Source: Lantana camara
Taxonomy: Eukaryota > Streptophyta > Magnoliopsida > Lamiales > Verbenaceae
Length of the DNA: 64,000 nucleotides
Assembly: GCA_037501455.1 (NCBI GenBank)
Contig: CM074862.1
Location: forward strand, 60,295,501-60,359,500
Reading direction: 5' to 3'
The position numbers and the translations under genes are program-made. This document shows, in pieces, positions 21,506-33,386 of the stretch. Within the stretch, counting starts at the first letter, position 1; every line of letters begins with the position of its first letter. A model generated the notes under the pieces. That model was given only the letters and a program-made list of their open reading frames with translations. It did no database searches and had not been told where the DNA came from.

Positions 21506-23207
21506 TGTGACACCTCCGTTTTTTATCGTTTTTTAATCCGATTTTTTGTTCTTATTTTCCATGCATGAAATATACGTGTTATGAACTTGTGATTATGCTC
21601 GTTTTATGTTTTCGAGTTTGTTTGTTGAGCTTTTGGATTGTTTGTTTCGTTTGGAACCTAAAGGAGGTTAAAACGTTTTAACGCACCTTGGGTTCCGGGT
21701 TGTGTAATTCGAGCTCGGGAATTCAGATTTGAATTCCGTCACCTCTGTTGGACTTGTTTCGATAATTCGGGTTCAATGGACCAAGCCTTGTATCTTCCTA
21801 AGCCCATTTGATACTCTGAAATTCGACCGAAAACTCACCTCGCGCCTATATGACTATCTTTCACTTATTTGCACATAAGTCCCTCAATTCTTGGCATATT
21901 ACCCTCAAACTTGGTCCCACCATCTACCAACTCAATCCCATATCATTCCTTGCCTCTCCATTCTCGGTTCAAACAAGAAAAAGGGCAGAAAGTGTAGCAA
22001 CTTTGGAGAACAAACATTTCACCTCATCACTATTCACACCAAGGAGAATTTGAGCTCATTTCTCCATTTTCTTCCATCATCTTCAAGAGGTAAGCTTATA
22101 TTTGATATGTACATGTATATGTGATAATTTCTATCCCTTAATTTCATGTTTTGAGCTATGTTTGACATATATATGAAGTATAGATTGATTTATGAGGGTT
22201 TGATGATCTCATGCTATCCTTGGAGTTATACTTTGGTTTGATGATATCTATATGATCTCTCAAGCTTTATTCATGAATATATGCTCTTATTTTTTGTTAT
22301 GGTTGAATGTGTTGAGTGTTGCCATTGATGAGCTTCAAGTTTTCTTGCAGGACATGGATGATATATATGGCTTCCTTGCTCTCTTTGTCTTGTTTGATGA
22401 TTTTGGTGAAGTTGGGACAAGTTATTACATGAGTTTGATGCATAAATATTGGTTGTTGTTGGTGCTTGGTGTTGCTGCTGTGTGCCCTGTTTTGCTTCCC
22501 CTGTTTCTCGCATGAACACTGTTGCTACTGCTATTTTTTTTTCGAAGAATAAAGGCCAACACGGCCGTGTCAGCTTTGAACGTGATTTGGACATGGCCGT
22601 GTCGGAACTTCGAGTTGGGCTAATAATTTTTGTAAAATCGGACTGAACTGAAAACCAACACGACCGTGTCTAAAGTTTGAGTTTGGCTCCTGAATTTATT
22701 TTAATCGGACACGGCCATGTCCAATTTGAACTAAAACCTAACACAACCGTGTCCTGTATGTGCAGCGGCGACGGTTGTTCGTTTTGTAATTTCGATACCT
22801 TTCTTTATGTTTACTTGCTTCCTTTATGACTCGTATGTAATGGTGACTTATTATATTATGTGTTATTTGCATTGTATTGCATTTGCGACCTTATTTGATA
22901 TTAGTTTTCTGAGTATGAATTTATATGACCTAATTTGTATGTTTATGCATTCTATTTGCATTTATTGCATTCATAAGCATAACCGAGAGTCTATTTGGTT
23001 CATATCTGAGTCTAAGTCTTGGTTTTTGCCTCAGAGCCTCTTTCGGGCGTGCAGGAGTGGAGGTTTAGGTGATTGGTCGTTGTTCTAACCCTACTTCTGC
23101 TTCCTTTTGTTAAGGTGAGGTTAGGAACTTTGTATTAGATATCGACCTACGGCTTATTAAGTGATGTTTTACACCCTTGTGTGAATATATATCTTATATA
23201 TATTAAA
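21506..23207 (+). repeat. 5' LTR of element G, left part
   Basis: It starts TGTGACACCTCCG and is cut at 23207 by the Tekay insertion; the rest is 33387-34419, giving about 2.7 kb in total. It has a donor-like AAGAGGTAAGC at about 22084 and five ACACGGCCGTGT-type palindromes at 22559-22753. The GTGACACC start resembles that of K. The block CGAGCTCGGGAATTC...GTCACCTC near 21708-21745 recurs in J and, inverted, in M. Confidence 0.88.
22559..22753 (+). repeat. Palindrome cassette, ACACGGCCGTGT type
   Basis: Five copies lie at about 22559, 22591, 22658, 22708 and 22741. The first is perfect; the others have one or two changes (CATGG, CGACC, GGCCATG, CAACC). Spacing is about 30-65 bp. Most changed bases are C-to-T or G-to-A, as expected for decay of methylated cytosines. 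Confidence 0.82.
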
Positions 23208-25884
23208 TGTAACGCCCCGGTTTCCGGATGAACAGGTAAGCACGCCACGTGTGCGTTTTGAGTGTAGGTTTATTTTACTTCTTTTAATTATAATATATTC
23301 TTACGTGGCATTCATATTTTTATAAAATTCATGAAACATAATTTATATCAATTCTTTAAATTCATATCATTGAAAATATTATTTCATGACACGAAAAAAA
23401 TATTTATTGCATGAAATCAATTACCGAGAGTGATAAAATTACCAAATTGTCCCTAGTTAAATAATTTCTATAACTCTAGGGACTTAATTGCATAATCTTT
23501 TAGGGACATGATTGATCATTTCTCAAAACCTTAGATACCGTATTGCATAACTTAAAGACTTCAAGGATTGATTAGCAATTTGGCAAATTTCACAAAAATC
23601 AAGAGGATGAATTACGTATCATCTCTTCTCCCTCATTCCTTGATCATTTCTATCCAAAATTGCCAAACATATTCATCTCTCTCTCGGTTCAAAGAAAGGA
23701 AAAGGGAAGAAGATAATTTTCATTTCAATCATCAAGATTTCAAGAAGTGTTCCAAGAAATTGGAAGTGATCATCATCATCATCATCCTATTTCTTCATTT
23801 CTTCTATCCTCAAGGTTGGTGTGAGCTTGAATAGATGAGTTGATCATATTTGTATATGCTAGGGTTTAGGAATTTCATGATATATGAGTTATGTGTTGTG
23901 CAAAGCATGATTAAATGATCATAACATGAATTATTGCTTGATTTCTAGCTTGATTCTTTGAATATTGGCTTGAATGAGCAAGTATGGTCATGTACATGAA
24001 ACCTTGAAATCTTGTTGATATTGCATGTTTTATAGGTTTAAATGTTATATTATCATTTATGGAAGTTGTTTGCATTACATTTCCAGAAATTATAGCATTT
24101 GGGGTTCAAAAATGGATTCTTGTTGCTTTGTTGCTTTCTTCCCGAGAGCATACTCTGTTTTGCTTTGTTTTTTTTTTTTTCCAGTTGCAGAGCTGGGAAC
24201 GACCGTTCCCAGCCTTAAGGCATGGCGGGAACGGGCGTTCCCATTTCCTTTTCAAAATTTGGGCGGCCGAGCATGGGAACGGTCGTTCCCATTTTGGCCT
24301 TGCGCCGGAAGGGCCGTTCCCAGCTCAAAGGCGCGCTTTAAAAAGGGAAAAACGTTGCCGCGTTTTTGGGCAACGGGAACGACCGTTCCCATTTTTCAAA
24401 AGGGACCGGAACGGCCGTTCCCACCTGTAATGCAGTGTAAAATTCACTGCATAAATTTACGAAAATAGCCCCTCGACCCGACGACTTCTTTGACCCCGAA
24501 TTGCTATAATGTGTGTTAATATGATGTGAAACGAAATGTTATGATACCACATTGCATTTTCATGGTCGTCTCGACACATTTTCGCCGTTCGTCATATTTT
24601 GGTCATTTTAGGTCATGTCTCACGATTGTACATCGTATTTGCACAGGTCACGAGGGCGTGGACGGGGAGCAAGCTCCTTAGAACGCTTCTTTATTTTATT
24701 TTGCAAGAAAGGTGAGGTTTTGTTTTGGTAAAACGAACCCTATAACCCTTATGTGCTAGTTTTCGGCCAAAATCTATTATAATTATAAACGTTTTCAAAG
24801 CCATCAATATTTCAAGCAAGAAAGTATCGATTGTCATGATTTTCAAGCATGTTTGGCGAGTACATGATTGCACGTGGGCCCGAGGGTAATTCTTGAGCCA
24901 ACCGGGAAAGCAAGGGCTGACGGGTAACTCCTGAATTATCTTCACATTGTTGGGATCACCCCCGAAGCCACTAGGAGATTAGTGGTGGAAGGAGTTCCGT
25001 GTCTAGAGGGTCATGTCCTCTACACACACCATGTCGTGGATAGTCGAGCCTTGCAAACTCGCTATCACCCGGAGGAAGAAGGAGACTGGGGATTAATCCG
25101 GTATGTCGGGTTATCCTCGGGTTATTGCATGATTTCAAGCATGAACTTGTTTATGTGAGCACTAAATAAATTGCATGATCACGTATTTATCAAGTAAGCA
25201 AGCATGATCACGTATTGTTCACGATTGGGAGTTCGGTTGGAGATTGCCCTTACTCACCGGGGCCACATGTTCATGATATTGACAAACATGATTAAGTAAA
25301 CGTGTTAAAATGGATAGTGGTAATCTCGGGCAAAGGATGAGATTTCTTGAACTATATAATTATTGGTTTCCAAAAGTCTTTACCGAGGCTACAACTTGCA
25401 TGTGACGTGTGTTATATTTAATTATTACCCCTCACTCAGTCTTCGGTAGACTGATACTCCACTTTTCAGGTACCTTTTGAGCGTGGTTGTGCTAGGCGGG
25501 AGTTGGTCGAGTCCTGCATTATCACGGGTCTAGTGTTGCACCTTTCATGTATATATTTTGTCAGATATCATGTTATATTCACGATTGATACATTTTGGAT
25601 ACATGGTTATGTATATCATGAAAAGATGGTAATGTATTAGTAGTTAATTGGTACCTATATGTATCTATGTAATAAATATGGTACCTATGTATATAACTGA
25701 CTTTACTGCTTCCGCTTTTCTATTCATGACTGTTGATTTTGTTGGGGGAGAGTGTCCCGCCTAGAGCGTCGTTTTGTTGTCACCCGTTCGCTGTGGTTTT
25801 GGTTTATGTATGAACTGTCCATTTCATACGTGGATCGAGGCTACAGTGCGGGGGATGTGGCACCTTGGGGTCTAGGGTGCTACA
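23208..25884 (+). repeat. 5' LTR of the Tekay-like element
   Basis: It starts TGTAACGCCCCGG and ends GGGTGCTACA. It includes a donor-like AAG|GT at 23812-23816, six GGGAACG...CGTTCCC palindromes at 24192-24420, a GGAG-loop hairpin at 24968-24985, a TCAGTC/GACTGA hairpin at 25436-25454 and an acceptor-like TTTTCAG ending at 25469. ORFs in the LTR show no known family. Confidence 0.97.
24192..24420 (+). repeat. Palindrome cassette, GGGAACGRCCGTTCCC type
   Basis: Six copies lie at 24192-24213 (arms GCTGGGAACG/CGTTCCCAGC), about 24227, 24274, 24307, 24375 and 24407. Arms of 5-10 bp flank a GC centre. The second LTR has the same array at about 31690-31918. Confidence 0.9.
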
Positions 25885-25892
25885 TCTACAGG

Positions 25893-25904
25893 TGGTATCA
25901 GAGC
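25893..25904 (+). other. Primer-binding site of the Tekay-like element
   Basis: TGGTATCAGAGC lies 8 bases after the LTR end and is complementary to initiator methionine tRNA. Confidence 0.92.
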
Positions 25905-26139
25905 CCGGTTGCAAAACCGAGGTTCTCGAGTCGTGTCGAGTCAGTTTAGGTCGCACGGCATAGGATTATGTGGTAATTGGGAGTCTGCATTTGGTTGACT
26001 TGCCTGATTTACTTATTCCTTTGCATTTATTGAGCTAATTGATCTTTCTTGAACGTGTGTTACTTGATATTATGGAAATTATATGCACTCATTTGCATTT
26101 ATTGATCAAGCCACGCATGTTTAGTGATTTAATTTCAGG

Positions 26140-29100
26140 ATGGAGCGTGATAGACATTCCCATGACCGATCCCCGAGGCACAGGCATCATCATCGCCGCC
26201 ACCATCATCGCCGTGAGAGGTCACCGCCTCCTCCACCTGCTCAGGCACAACCCCAGGATTTCATGAATGCAGTAGTGGGGCTAATTGACCAGAGATTACA
26301 GGAACGGGTTCCTCCACCACCTCCAGCGCAGGTAGCACCTCCGGAGAATCCCATTTCTGCTATCTTGCGAGAGTTTCAGAACCAGCGTCCCCCGAAGTTC
26401 TATAAGGGAGACGATATCCAGGCAGAGATGTGGCTGAAAGAGATCGAGAGGATTTGGCAGCTTATTCCTTGCGATAGTCAGGAGAAGGCTCGTTGCACAC
26501 TTACCCTTATTCAGGGCGAGGCCTACTCCTGGTGGGAGAGCACTCAGATTGTTCTGGAGGCAGCAGGGACTGAGATTACCTGGGAGGTCTTTGTAAGGGA
26601 GTTCAGAAACAAGTATATTCCTCCAGCTTCCCGTACCCGCAGATTGAGGGAGTTTACAGAGCTAAAGCAGGGAGGCAGGTCCGTGGGTCAGTATATCGCC
26701 GAGTTCGAGAGGCTTTCTCGCTATGCACCTAACATAGCGAACGATGACTTTCACAAGGCGATGCAGTTCGTTCAGGGGTTGAGACCAGATATCCAGGATG
26801 CACTGAAAGCGGCTAACACTAGTACCTGGGCAAAAGCTACTGCAAAAGCCCTAAAGGTTGAAGATTCTGATAGTGTTAGGAGGGCTACTCAGCGAGCAGG
26901 ACAGGCTTCAGGCTCGAGATCAGGCCAGGGTTCGAGTTCAGGGAAGAGGCCGATGGTTTACTCTGCACCTCCAGCACAGAGGGACTCTGGGAAGAAGTTT
27001 AAGACTACGGGATTGTCACAGAAGGGTGCAGGGCCGTTGCTGAGAGGTCCGAGAGCTCTAGCACCACCCCAGCCACCTCAGAGACCGGGGTGCAGATGGT
27101 GTGGACAGCCTACACATACTTATGATAACTGCAGACGCCGGTTGGGCTTATGTTTGATCTGCGGGAGTAACGAGCACTTGGTTGACGGTTGTCCGGATCG
27201 TCAGGATCCACCACCTGCAGGACCGAGGCCACTGGTGAGAGCTCGAGCTTATGCACTTGCTGGAGAGGAGCAGGATGCTGAGATTGACCCCGCCGCAGTA
27301 GTTGAAGGTATTATTTGCATTCATGGCACGAACATCCATACATTATTTGATCCAGGAGCTACACACTCCTTTCTTGCGCACTCTATTGCTATTACCTTGT
27401 CGTTGCCTGCTATGTGTACTTCTATGCGCTATATAGTTAGTACTCCTTTCGGTAGTAGGCGAGAGACGGATCAGGTTTACATGGATGTTCCAGTGGTGAT
27501 TGAGGGCAGGGAATTTTTGACGGACTTCATTGTGATGCCGATGGAGAGATACGGGGCTATTCTGGGGATGGATTGGCTTTACAGACACCGTGCTACAATT
27601 GATTGTCGGGCCAAGAAGGTTCAGTTGGGTTCAGAGGTTGTCACGGGCTGTACTTCGAAGACGGTACCCCTACTTTCGTTTTCAGAGGCTCAGAAGTTAG
27701 TCAGAGACGGGGCTACAGGGTTCATTGCTTACATTCTGAACAAGCCCAAAGATCAGGTGAAATTAGAGGACACAGAAGTGGTAAAGGAATTCCCCGAGGT
27801 ATTTCCAGAGAAATTGGATTCTTTGCCTCCTGAGCGAGAGATTGAATTTGTGATTGATCTTTTCCCGAATGCTGAGCCGTATTCAAAGACTCCCTATCGG
27901 ATGGCTCCAGCTGAGTTGAAGGAATTAAAAGTTCAGCTTGAGGCCTTGTTGGAAGTTGGGTATATTCGGCCAAGTTCTTCGCCGTGGGGAGCACCAGTTT
28001 TGTTTGTGAAGAAAAAGGACGGGACTCTAAGAATGTGCATTGATTACAGGGAGTTGAACAGGATGACTATTAAGAACAAGTATCCCCTCCCACATATCGA
28101 GGAATTGTTCGAGATACTCCAGGGTTCTAAGGTGTATTCGAAATTGGATTTAAGACAGGGGTACTATCAGCTGCGAATCCGAGAAGAGGACATTCCTAAG
28201 ACAGGATTCAATACTCGGTACGGGCACTACGAGTTCGTGGTTATGCCATTTGGATTAACTAACGCCCCTGCAGCTTTCATGGATATGATGCACCGGATAT
28301 TCAGACCTTTCCTCGATAAGTTCGTGGTGATTTTTATTGATGACATTCTGGTTTTCTCAAAATCAGCCGAGGAGCACGCGAGACATCTCCGGCTCGTTCT
28401 TCAGACTCTAAAAGAGCATCAGTTGTTTGCTAAGTTCAGTAAATGTGAATTTTGGATAGATCGGGTTTCCTTCTTGGGGCACGTGATTTCAGGGAAAGGG
28501 TTGGAAGTCGATCCCTCGAAAATTGAGGCCGTGCTTAAGTGGGAGAAACCAAAGAATGCCTCGGAGATTAGAAGCTTCTTGGGATTGGCCGGTTATTACA
28601 GAAGGTTTGTTCAGGATTTCTCCAAGATTGCGGCACCGTTAACCCTGTTGACGAAGAAGGATGTTAAGTTAGTCTGGGACGAGAAGTGTGATCAAAGCTT
28701 TAATTTTCTGAAAGAAAAGTTAGTCTCAGCTCCGGTATTAACCTTACCCGAAGGTTCAGAAGAGTATGCAGTGTACACCGATGCTTCTAAAGAAGGCTTA
28801 GGTTGTGTTTTGACTCAGAAAGGAAAAGTGATCGCCTATGCTTCTCAGAAGCTAAAGGAATATGAAAGAAATTATCCGACACACGACCTAGAGCTTGCAG
28901 CCGTGATCTTTGCGCTCGGGAAATGGAGACATTATCTTTACGGGACTTCCTTTGAGATATTTATCGATCACAAGAGCCTCCAGTATTTATTCACACAGAA
29001 GGATTTGAATATGAGGCAACGGCGTTGGATGGAAAAGTTGGAAGACTATGATTGTACAATTAAATACCATCCCGGGAAAGCCAATGTGGTCACCGATGCA

Positions 29101-30669
29101 CTTAGCAGGAAGGCGAGTGTATCGAGTTTGGAAATAAAGGAAAGTGAGGAAGTTGCCCCGATTGTGTTAAAGGCTCGGGTTTCTAATATCACAGTTCAGC
29201 CGGAATTAAAACATCAGTTATTTGAGGCTCAGAATAAGGATCCGGAAGTGCAGAAGCTTGTAAGTAAAGCTAAAGATGACCCGGAGAGTCCGTTTGGGTT
29301 TGATGAGACCGGGTTGCTTCGGTTTAAGAACAGAGTAGTAGTACCTGAAGAATTGAGAAGGGTCCTACTTGAGGAAGCTCACAAGTCAGCATACTCGATC
29401 CACCCGGGAGGAAATAAAATGTATAAGGATTTGAAGCAATATTATTGGTGGAACGGGATGAAGAGAGACGTGGCAGAGTATGTGAAACATTGCTTGACTT
29501 GTCAGAAAGTGAAAGCTGAACATCAAAAGCCCGCGGGACTTCTACAACCGTTACCTATTCCCGAGTGGAAGTGGGAACAAGTAACGATGGACTTTGTTTC
29601 TGGATTACCGAAGGTTAAAGGCGGGTTTGATGGAATTTGGGTAATCGTGGACCGATTTACGAAGTCTGCTCACTTTCTACCGGTCCGGATGTCTTATAAG
29701 ATCCCGAAGTTGGCCGAGATCTATAACAGAGAGATTATTCGACTTCATGGTATTCAGGTGAGCATAGTTTCTGACCGAGACCCGAGATTTACTTCTAAGT
29801 TGTGGTAGGAATTACAGGCTGTCTTGGGAACGAAAGTTAAGTTCAGTACAGCATTCCACCCGCAAACAGACGGTCAAACTGAAAGGTTGATCAGGTATTT
29901 GGAAGATCTGCTTCGGGCTTGCGCGATGGATTTTCAGAACTCGTGGTCAGACCAGCTTCCCTTGATCGAGTTTGCTTATAATAACAGCTTTCAGGCTTCG
30001 ATCGGGATGGCTCCTTACGAGTTATTATATGGAAGGAAGTGCCGATCTCCGTTGTTCTTCGACTTGGAAGAGTGGAAGTGGTCGAAACAGGAAGGGGTAA
30101 AGAGAGGTGAAAGATTCGAAAGGCCTTCCAGAGTCGTCCAAGCTATGATTGAAAAGGTTCAAACGATCCAACAACGGATGAAAGCCGCGCAAGATAGACA
30201 GAAGAGTTATGCGGATAAGCGCCGCAGGGATCTAGAATTCGAAGTTGGTGACCGGGTTTTCTTGAAGGTGTCACCAAGGAAAGGTTTCACCCGGATCGGG
30301 AAAGGAGGAAAGCTTAATCCTCGCTACTTAGGTCCGTTTGAGATTCTGGAAAGAATAGGCGAGGTAGCCTATCGACTGGACCTACCACCGAGTCTTACGG
30401 GGATTCACAACGTGTTTCATGTTTCACAATTAAGGAAATATTACCCCGATGAGACTACGATTCTCCCCGTGGAAGAAGTTGAGCTGGAACCGAATTTGAC
30501 ATTTGTTCAGAGGCCGGTTAAGATCATGGATCGGAAATTCCAAAAATTGAGAAACTGGAGAATTCCCATGGTCAAAGTGTTGTGGAGAAGCGATAAAACC
30601 GAGGAAGCGACGTGGGAAACAGAGGATAAAATGAAACGGTTCCACCCGGAGTTGTTCGAGCAAGACTAG
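26140..30669 (+). pseudogene. Ty3/gypsy gag-pol polyprotein with one in-frame stop
   Basis: One reading frame of 1509 codons is broken only by TAG at 29806-29808 (codon 1223). Domains in order: a His/Arg-rich N-terminus (1-35); retrotransposon gag (about 85-235); two zinc knuckles CX2CX4HX4C (from 318 and 338); protease with [10 protein letters not shown] (Asp404); reverse transcriptase with a catalytic FIDD box (Asp734, Asp735); RNase H from about 870 (YTDAS to DALSRK); integrase with an HHCC zinc site, then Asp1151, Asp1212 and Glu1248 (a DD35E spacing); and a C-terminal chromodomain-like segment (about 1455-1505, FVQRPVKIMDR to WETEDKMKRFHPELF). The stop falls between the second Asp and the Glu of the integrase. 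The start is the first Met after the primer-binding site that begins the conserved gag. Everything else looks functional in sequence. Confidence 0.96.
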
Positions 30670-30706
30670 AGAATCTGGGGACCAGATTCTTCTAAGGGGG
30701 GGAGAG
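30670..30706 (+). other. 3' hairpin and polypurine tract of the Tekay-like element
   Basis: Right after the stop codon, AGAATCTGG and CCAGATTCT (30670-30690) form a 9-bp stem with loop GGA. The purine tract AAGGGGGGGAGAG follows at about 30694-30706, and the 3' LTR starts at 30708. The loop side resembles the GAGGAC and GGGGAC loops of N1 and N2, but the arms differ. Confidence 0.88.
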
Positions 30707-30707
30707 T

Positions 30708-33381
30708 TGTAACGCCCCGGTTTCCGGATGAACAGGTAAGCACGCCACGTGTGCGTTTTGAGTGTAGGTTTATTTTACTTCTTTTAATTATAATATATTC
30801 TTACGTGGCATTCATATTTTTATAAAATTCATGAAACATAATTTATATCAATTCTTTAAATTCATATCATTGAAAATATTATTTCATGACACGAAAAAAA
30901 TATTTATTGCATGAAATCAATTACCGAGAGTGATAAAATTACCAAATTGTCCCTAGTTAAATAATTTCTATAACTCTAGGGACTTAATTGCATAATCTTT
31001 TAGGGACATGATTGATCATTTCTCAAAACCTTAGATACCGTATTGCATAACTTAAAGACTTCAAGGATTGATTAGCAATTTGGCAAATTTCACAAAAATC
31101 AAGAGGATGAATTACGTATCATCTCTTCTCCCTCATTCCTTGATCATTTCTATCCAAAATTGCCAAACATATTCATCTCTCTCTCGGTTCAAAGAAAGGA
31201 AAAGGGAAGAAGATAATTTTCATTTCAATCATCAAGATTTCAAGAAGTGTTCCAAGAAATTGGAAGTGATCATCATCATCATCATCCTATTTCTTCATTT
31301 CTTCTATCCTCAAGGTTGGTGTGAGCTTGAATAGATGAGTTGATCATATTTGTATATGCTAGGGTTTAGGAATTTCATGATATATGAGTTATGTGTTGTG
31401 CAAAGCATGATTAAATGATCATAACATGAATTATTGCTTGATTTCTAGCTTGATTCTTTGAATATTGGCTTGAATGAGCAAGTATGGTCATGTACATGAA
31501 ACCTTGAAATCTTGTTGATATTGCATGTTTTATAGGTTTAAATGTTATATTATCATTTATGGAAGTTGTTTGCATTATATTTCCAGAAATTATAGCATTT
31601 GGGGTTCAAAAATGGATTCTTGTTGCTTTGTTGCTTTCTTCCCGAGAGCATACTCTGTTTTGCTCTGTTTTTTTTTTCCAGTTGCAGAGCTGGGAACGAC
31701 CGTTCCCAGCCTTAAGGCATGGCGGGAACGGGTATTCCCATTTCCTTTTCAAAATTTGGGCGGCCGAGCATGGGAACGGCCGTTCCCATTTTGGCCTTGC
31801 GCCGGAAGGGCCGTTCCCAGCTCAAAGGCGCGCTTTAAAAAGGGAAAAACGTTGCCGCGTTTTTGGGCAACGGGAACGACCGTTCCCATTTTTCAAAAGG
31901 GACCGGAACGGCCGTTCCCACCTGTAATGCAGTGTAAAATTCACTGCATAAATTTACGAAAATAGCCCCTCGACCCGACGACTTCTTTGACCCCGAATTG
32001 CTATAATATGTGTTAATATGTTGTGAAACGAAATGTTATGATACCACATTGCATTTTCATGGTCGTCTCGACACATTTTCGCCGTTCGTCATATTTTGGT
32101 CATTTTAGGTCATGTCTCACGATTGTACATCGTATTTGCATAGGTCACGAGGGCGTGGACGGGGAGCAAGCTCCTTAGAACGCTTCTTTATTTTATTTTG
32201 CAAGAAAGGTGAGGTTTTGTTTTGGTAAAACGAACCCTATAACCCTTATGTGCTAGTTTTCGGCCAAAATCTATTATAATTATAAACGTTTTCAAAGCCA
32301 TCAATATTTCAAGCAAGAATGTATCGATTGTCATGATTTTCAAGCATGTTTGGCGAGTACATGATTGCACGTGGGCCCGAGGGTAATTCTTGAGCCAACC
32401 GGGAAAGCAAGGGCTGACGGGTAACTCCTGAATTATCCTCACATTGTTGGGATCACCCCCAAAGCCACTAGGAGATTAGTGGTGGAAGGAGTTCCGTGTC
32501 TAGAGGGTCATGTCCTCTACACACACCATGTCGTGGATAGTCGAGCCTTGCAAACTCGCTATCACCCGGAGGAAGAAGGAGACTGGGGATTAATCCGGCA
32601 TGTCGGGTTATCCTCGGGTTATTGCATGATTTCAAGCATGAACTTGTTTATGTGAGCACTAAATAAATTGCATGATCACGTATTTATCAAGTAAGCAAGC
32701 ATGATCACGTATTGTTCACGATTAGGAGTTCGGTTGGAGATTGCCCTTACTCGCCGGGGCCACATGTTCATGATATTGACAAGCATGATTAAGTAAACGT
32801 GTTAAAATGGATAGTGGTAATCTCGGGCAAAGGATGAGATTTCTTGAACTATATAATTATTGGTTTCCAAAAGTCTTTACCGAGGCTACAACTTGCATGT
32901 GACGTGTGTTATATTTAATTATTGCCCCTCACTCAGTCTTCGGTAGACTGATACTCCACTTTTCAGGTACCTTTTGAGCGTGGTTGCGCTAGGCGGGAGT
33001 TGGTCGAGTCCTGCATTATCACGGGTCTAGTGTTGCACCTTTCATGTATATATTTTGTCAGATATCATGTTATATTCACGATTGATACATTTTGGATACA
33101 TGGTTATGTATATCATGAAAAGATGGTAATGTATTAGTAGTTAATTGGTACCTATATGTATCTATGTAATAAATATGGTACCTATGTATATAACTGACTT
33201 TACTGCTTCCGCTTTTCTATTCATGACTGTTGATTTTGTTGGGGGAGAGTGTCCCGCCTAGAGCGTCGTTTTGTTGTCACCCGTTCGCTGTGGTTTTGGT
33301 TTATGTATGAACTGTCCATTTCATACGTGGATCGAGGCTACAGTGCGGGGGATGTGGCGCCTTGGGGTCTAGGGTGCTACA
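30708..33381 (+). repeat. 3' LTR of the Tekay-like element
   Basis: This copy of 23208-25884 differs at about 17 single bases by eye, and its T-run near 31670 is 3 bases shorter. It ends TACA at 33381, followed by the TSD TTAAA. Confidence 0.97.
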
Positions 33382-33386
33382 TTAAA

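Larger units (their letters stand above)
23208..33381 (+). mobile_element. Near-intact Tekay/Del-like Ty3/gypsy chromovirus
   Basis: Two LTRs (23208-25884 and 30708-33381, about 2.68 kb) flank a single gag-pol frame. TSD TTAAA is at 23203-23207 and 33382-33386. The primer-binding site is at 25893-25904 and the purine tract at about 30694-30706. I count roughly 17 substitutions plus a T-run length change between the LTRs, about 0.6%. With a commonly used plant rate of 1.3e-8 per site per year this gives a few hundred thousand years at most. A C-terminal chromodomain-like segment and long LTRs point to the Tekay/Del lineage. One internal stop codon is the only obvious coding defect. Confidence 0.97.

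Noticed and set aside
24025..24468. 147-codon ORF with repeated ER(P/A)FPF-like residues
   Set aside because: The protein repeat is a translation of the GGGAACG...CGTTCCC palindromes and differs by frame between LTRs.
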